Positions 6,159 to 9,535 of a stretch of 9,535 nt of DNA are shown here, piece by piece. The DNA is taken from contig CAYYYS010000063.1 in assembly GCA_964476155.1 (NCBI GenBank), positions 1 through 9,535 on the forward strand. Direction: 5' to 3'. The translations under genes and the position numbers were made by a program. The notes beneath the pieces are model-generated. The model worked only from the letters and a program-made list of their open reading frames with translations. It did not search any database and was not told where the DNA came from. The stretch is from JAHIYU01 sp964476155 (lineage in GTDB: Bacteria; Krumholzibacteriota; Krumholzibacteriia; LZORAL124-64-63). Position 1 is the stretch's first letter; each line of letters opens with the position of its first letter.

Positions 6159-7775
6159 ATGACGATGGATTCCTATTCGGACGACGAACTGGACGAGTCC
6201 GGCGGCTTCAACCCGGCCGATCTCCTGCGCACGTTCCTGCGGCGCAAGTGGCTGTTCATCATACCGTTCGTGGTTTGTCTGGGTATGGCCTATGTGGCCA
6301 TCAAGACCATGCAGCCCATCTGGTTCTCCGCAGGACAACTGCGTGTGATTCGTGAAGCCACGGCGTCGCGTACGATCACCGAGGGTATGCCGCGATACCG
6401 GAATTCCCGTGATGCCGACCGCGAGACCATGACCCTGATTCGCACCATGGTCACCAGTCCCGTCTTTCTGGAACGTGTGTTGGTCGATCTGAACCTGGGT
6501 CTTGCCGACATGATGCCGGATCTTGCCTCGTCCCAGGGCATCCCGTCGGGACAGCCTGCCAATGGCGTGTACCTGGACAAGATGGTCACGGTCCTCGAGA
6601 AGAGCCTCCGGGTCAATAATGCCGATCCGCAGATCTTCACCATCGGCGTGCGGCATACCGATCGCGAGTTGGCCTTCCGGCTCGCCACCAAGGTCCTTGA
6701 GAATTTTCTCAAGGAAGAGCAGGCGGGACGTCTCGAGCGATCGACGACCTCTCTGGGCTTTCTGAACGAACAGCGGACCCTCTATATCGAGCAACTGGAG
6801 GACGGCCAGGAACGTCTGACGGAATTCCAGCGCTCCATGCTCTCCACGTCGCTCGTGGGCAATCCGGTCAACGAACAGAATCTGCCCTTGGCCGAAGGAC
6901 TGATCTCCGACGTGAATCGCCGTGTCGGTACGCTCGGCAATACCGACATCCCGCAAACCAGGCAGGCGGCCCGCGATGTGCTGCCGTCCGTCCAGCAGGT
7001 GGCCGACCGCGTCGCCATGGAGGCGGACGTGCTGTCGCTCGTGCGCGACGTTTCGGATCTCGAATACGATCAGATCGTCGCCACCTTGACCGGGCGACAG
7101 AGCAGCGAAGCCCAGAACCTGCTCGGGGCGATGCGCCTCTCGCTGGACGCCCACCTGGGACGACGGGTCCTGGAGGATCATCCGCAGCTCGACGGAGCCG
7201 ATCGGCGTGCAGTCACCATCTACCTCTATGCGCTTCAGTATCACCAGGCCCTGAGCTTTGCCGCGAACCGGTTCGGCGGCGAGGTCGCGGACTTCCGCAC
7301 CTTCGTAACGCGTCAACCCGAACAGGCCGCCAACCTGAATCGATTGCAGAGCGAGGTGGAGACCGCACAGGACATACTGCAGAACATCGAGCAGGACATT
7401 TCGCGCGAGAACCTGAGCCTGGCCGCGAGCATGTCGGAAATCGGGTATCGCATCGAAGTGCGACGTGATCCCCGCGTCCCGCTGGGGCCTGTCGAGCCGG
7501 ACAAGAAGAAGCTCGCAATGATGGGCTTCGCGTTGGCGTTGGCCATCGGCGTGGGGCTGGTGCTGATGGCCGAGATGTTCGACCGCTCCTTCAAGTCGGT
7601 CCGACAGATCGAGTCGGTGCTGAAGCTCAAGGTGATCGGTGCGCTGCCGATCGTGGACGACGGGCCCTTCGAGAATCTGCGGCGCCGGCGGGTACTGCTC
7701 TGGTTCACCATCGTCGTGAGTGTGTTGACCCTGGCGGCCGTGGGGCTGCTCTGGGTTTATCCCCGCTTCCAGTAG
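6159..7775 (+). CDS. Wzz/GumC-like polysaccharide co-polymerase (chain length determinant)
   Basis: The product is 538 residues from the ATG at 6159, chosen because GAGG (6148-6151) lies 7 bases upstream; an upstream in-frame TTG at 6105 has no such site. It is an inner-membrane protein of the Wzz/GumC type, which controls chain length and export of exopolysaccharide, capsule or O-antigen. The N-terminal Wzz part has the typical LLRTFLRRKWLFII lead into TM1 (31-49). A long periplasmic region follows, with probable coiled coils near 185-230 and 390-430. The GNVR-type end carries the proline series DPRVPLGPVEPDKKK (437-451) before TM2 (453-470). The cytoplasmic loop FDRSFKSVRQIESVLKLKVIGALPIV is the usual link to a kinase. 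Unlike the two-TM family norm, a third hydrophobic segment (512-533) ends the protein. The kinase gene follows 38 bases downstream, so the two probably act as a split PCP-2a unit. Confidence 0.88.
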   Translation: MTMDSYSDDELDESGGFNPADLLRTFLRRKWLFIIPFVVCLGMAYVAIKTMQPIWFSAGQLRVIREATASRTITEGMPRYRNSRDADRETMTLIRTMVTSPVFLERVLVDLNLGLADMMPDLASSQGIPSGQPANGVYLDKMVTVLEKSLRVNNADPQIFTIGVRHTDRELAFRLATKVLENFLKEEQAGRLERSTTSLGFLNEQRTLYIEQLEDGQERLTEFQRSMLSTSLVGNPVNEQNLPLAEGLISDVNRRVGTLGNTDIPQTRQAARDVLPSVQQVADRVAMEADVLSLVRDVSDLEYDQIVATLTGRQSSEAQNLLGAMRLSLDAHLGRRVLEDHPQLDGADRRAVTIYLYALQYHQALSFAANRFGGEVADFRTFVTRQPEQAANLNRLQSEVETAQDILQNIEQDISRENLSLAASMSEIGYRIEVRRDPRVPLGPVEPDKKKLAMMGFALALAIGVGLVLMAEMFDRSFKSVRQIESVLKLKVIGALPIVDDGPFENLRRRRVLLWFTIVVSVLTLAAVGLLWVYPRFQ

Positions 7776-7813
7776 GATCGGGTCATGAAGCAGACACGGG
7801 AGAGTTCGTCACG

Positions 7814-8512
7814 ATGAAGAAGCGCAAGGGACTGGACTTCGACATCGAATCGCCGTTGGCGATCGAGTTGCGACGCGTGATGATCCGCATCAACCGCGAA
7901 CTGGATCTGGAGCGCAAGCGCTGCATCATGATCACGAGTTCCGAGCGGGGGGAGGGCAAGAGTCTTTTCGCCCTGCATTTCTCGCAGGTTCTTGCCCATC
8001 ACATGCAGAAGCGAATTCTGCTGATCGACGGAGACATGCGCCGCCCGGTTCAGCACACGGTCTTCGGCACCGGCCTGGCTCCCGGTTTCGCGGAGCTGCT
8101 GCGCGGTGACAATGCGGACGTGCAGCCCCACAAGACCATCCTGGCGAATCTGGATTTCCTGCCTGCGGGACAGGCCGGTGAGAACCCGAGCAAGCTTCTA
8201 CAGGAAGATCGGGTGCGGACCGTATTCAAAGACATCAAGCAGGATTACGATATCGTGATTCTGGATTGTCCGCCCGTGGTGCTCGTGAGCGACCCCCTGC
8301 AACTGGTGTCGGTCGTCGACGGCGCCATCTACCTGGTGTTGGCCGGCCGGACGCCCCGCGACATCTGCGAGCGCGGTGTCAACATCCTACGGAGTGTCGG
8401 TACCAACATTATCGGCGTTGTGGCCAACAACCTCGCCCAGGTGCTGCCCTACTACTTCGATCACAAGTACTACGGTTACGGTCAGAGGATGCGGAAGTCC
8501 AGGGACGACTGA
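7814..8512 (+). CDS. CpsD/CapB-family bacterial tyrosine kinase (BY-kinase)
   Basis: This 232-residue stand-alone kinase autophosphorylates on tyrosine in partnership with a Wzz-like membrane activator. Its motifs come in order: an ESPLAIELRRVMIRI helix (12-26), equivalent to the family's SPxxEAFRxLRTN oligomer helix; Walker A SERGEGKS (43-50, Lys49); Walker A' LLIDGDMRRP (69-78); and Walker B IVILDCPP (147-154). The C-terminal tail has a tyrosine cluster (Tyr213, 214, 219, 220, 222), as expected for autophosphorylation sites. There is no membrane segment, so the kinase depends on the co-polymerase encoded just upstream. GGGAGAG (7798-7804) lies 9 bases before the ATG. No tyrosine phosphatase is in view. 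A MinD/ParA-type ATPase is the alternative, but Walker A' with MRRP, the Tyr tail and the neighbour make that unlikely. Confidence 0.92.
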   Translation: MKKRKGLDFDIESPLAIELRRVMIRINRELDLERKRCIMITSSERGEGKSLFALHFSQVLAHHMQKRILLIDGDMRRPVQHTVFGTGLAPGFAELLRGDNADVQPHKTILANLDFLPAGQAGENPSKLLQEDRVRTVFKDIKQDYDIVILDCPPVVLVSDPLQLVSVVDGAIYLVLAGRTPRDICERGVNILRSVGTNIIGVVANNLAQVLPYYFDHKYYGYGQRMRKSRDD

Positions 8513-8534
8513 GTCGTCGGTCCGATGAAAATCA

Positions 8535-8564
8535 GAAGGAGGATGCCCGCGGGCATCCTCCTTC
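8535..8564 (+). terminator. 30-base perfect palindrome after the kinase gene, possible terminator
   Basis: A 15-base arm (8535-8549) is followed directly by its exact reverse complement (8550-8564), centred on CCCGCGGG, 22 bases after the kinase stop codon. Its placement suits a transcription terminator or an mRNA 3'-end stabiliser. No T-run follows (CGCTGTAG), so canonical intrinsic termination is doubtful. Being symmetric, it could act on transcripts from either side, including read-through from the transporter gene. Confidence 0.5.
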
Positions 8565-8584
8565 GCTGTAGAACCGTATGTGTG

Positions 8585-8750
8585 CTAGTGTTCTGTCAAA
8601 CAGGAAATCGGGGGTTGGCGGGCTCACGAACGGCCATCTGCGGCGTTGCACTCCCTTGAATTAGCTGCGGCTAGTCCTGCGGTCGCGCGTCTTGCATCTG
8701 ACCACTCGTGAGCCCGCCAACCCCCAATTTCCTGTTTGTCAGGGCACTAG
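8585..8750. repeat. 166-base element with 45-base near-perfect inverted arms
   Basis: The left arm (8585-8629) and the reverse complement of the right arm (8706-8750) agree at 41 of 45 positions. Both outer ends are CTAGTG/CACTAG and both inner ends read GGCGGGCTCACGA toward the centre. The 76-base centre continues partial pairing next to the arms (CGGCCATCTGC region against GCATCTGACCA region), then becomes irregular. No ORF lies within it. It looks like a dispersed palindromic repeat or MITE-like non-autonomous element, with CTAG either as its terminus or as a 4-bp target duplication flanking a TG...CA core. Only one copy is in the window, so repetition across the genome is inferred. Confidence 0.75.
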
Positions 8751-9535
8751 TCGGCCTTGACCTTGAAATCCTTGGCCGCCCAACCCCTGGCCACGACCAG
8801 AATCACCGTGGACATCATGGCTATGAGGCCAAAGTAGAGCCACATGCGCTCCGGGTCGCGCGCGCCCTCGGCGGGGCAGAAGCGCTGGATCATGTGACCC
8901 GAGTAGAGGGGCACCAGCATCTTGGTCAGGAACCAGGGCAACTGGGCCACGCCCATGTACTCGCCCGTGCGGCCCTCCGGCGCGATCTCCGCGGCGAACT
9001 GCAGGAAGCGGGGCTGCCAGATGGCTTCGCCGACGGTCATGACGAAGAGGTAGGCCAGCAGCGTGTAGACGTTCGTGCCAAAGGCCAGGAAGAAGGCCGG
9101 CGCCGCCATGATGAACGTACCCACGAGCATCAGGTTGTAGATCTTGTTCTTGGTCGTGGCGGCCGCGATGATCGGCAGAATGATGAAGATCAGCAGCGGA
9201 TTCAGGTTCGAGAAGAACTCGTACTTTTCGCCGATGAACCCATCGTAGGCGCGTGATATGTACTGGGGCAGGATCAGCCAGTTGTACGTGAACAGGGTCT
9301 GCACCGGGATCAGGGCGAATATGAAGAAGGTGAACTTGAGATCACGCAGCGGGTGGTTCACGAAGTAGTTTTTGGTTTTTTCCGCAAAGGACACCGGCTT
9401 TGATGGCGCGGCGGGTTCAGCCGGGGCTGTTTCGGCCTTCTCGCTCGCTCCGGAATCGGCGTCGCGTTCGGCCTGGGCCTGTGCACACCTGTCCAAGATA
9501 AAATTCTGATCGATGTATGAAGAAGCCCTCCGGCA
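8747..9535 (-). CDS. MFS transporter, C-terminal half (partial, 5' end outside window)
   Basis: The frame stays open to the window edge, so the 262 visible residues are the C-terminal part of a longer protein. The TTG at 9496 and other internal codons should not be taken as the start. About the first 45 residues are a hydrophilic Ala/Glu/Pro-rich stretch, as in the central cytoplasmic loop of MFS carriers. Six hydrophobic segments follow (roughly visible residues 66-88, 111-127, 132-152, 156-175, 199-215, 231-250), the expected second bundle. The block GEAIWQPRFLQFAAEIAPEGRTGEYMG resembles the conserved region of POT/peptide-type MFS carriers (GE...P....APxxxxGxxMG), so an oligopeptide-transporter-like relation is possible, though substrate cannot be assigned. 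It is convergent with the kinase gene. Its stop codon (TAG, 8749-8747) lies inside the terminal CTAG of the adjoining repeat. Confidence 0.75.
   Translation of the reverse strand, partial: CRRASSYIDQNFILDRCAQAQAERDADSGASEKAETAPAEPAAPSKPVSFAEKTKNYFVNHPLRDLKFTFFIFALIPVQTLFTYNWLILPQYISRAYDGFIGEKYEFFSNLNPLLIFIILPIIAAATTKNKIYNLMLVGTFIMAAPAFFLAFGTNVYTLLAYLFVMTVGEAIWQPRFLQFAAEIAPEGRTGEYMGVAQLPWFLTKMLVPLYSGHMIQRFCPAEGARDPERMWLYFGLIAMMSTVILVVARGWAAKDFKVKAD

Noticed and set aside
6153..7316. Open frame of 387 codons on the minus strand opposite the co-polymerase gene
   Set aside because: Its composition is that of an antisense shadow, it has no domain, and the plus strand carries Wzz/GumC motifs and membrane segments in order.
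8708..9256. Open frame of 182 codons on the plus strand through the repeat arm and the transporter gene
   Set aside because: It begins inside the inverted repeat, and its translation is charged and His-rich without motifs, while the minus strand encodes six membrane segments.
9494..9496. TTG as start codon of the MFS gene
   Set aside because: The frame stays open to the window edge, and the visible protein has only the second six-segment bundle, so the true start lies outside.

Overview
The window comes from a GC-rich Gram-negative bacterium. An outer-membrane-type small barrel protein, a lipoprotein signal, SppA and a polysaccharide co-polymerase all imply a diderm envelope. Nothing in the sequence fixes the phylum. 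The mix of genes and the long hairpin repeat near the right end fit an uncultured FCB-group-like lineage, but that is only a guess. Codon use and GC look uniform throughout, and no phage, CRISPR or toxin-antitoxin genes are visible.

Layout. Bases 1-318 are the end of an rRNA operon: the 3' end of 23S rRNA, a short spacer with a hairpin, a complete 5S rRNA and a textbook intrinsic terminator. Next on the plus strand are a small secreted beta-barrel-like protein (399-899), a fused NDP-forming acyl-CoA synthetase with its ATP-grasp half first (978-3314), and a large two-domain SppA-type signal peptide peptidase (3311-5029). SppA is coupled to the synthetase by an ATGA overlap. On the minus strand a lipoprotein with a metalloprotease HExxH motif (4991-5980) runs convergently into the 3' end of sppA.

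A 178-base divergent intergenic region leads to a plus-strand pair: a Wzz/GumC-like polysaccharide co-polymerase (6159-7775) and a stand-alone CpsD/CapB-type tyrosine kinase (7814-8512). Such pairs jointly control chain length and export of exopolysaccharide or capsule. No glycosyltransferase, flippase or polymerase is in view. The pair is followed by a 30-base perfect palindrome and then by a 166-base element with nearly perfect 45-base inverted arms. The outermost CTAG of that element supplies the stop codon of a minus-strand MFS transporter (8747 to the window edge), of which only the C-terminal half is visible.

The most unusual items are the long-armed inverted repeat abutting the transporter, the beta-alpha domain order of the acyl-CoA synthetase, and the spacing of the metalloprotease motif. 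No clearly new multi-gene system could be supported.
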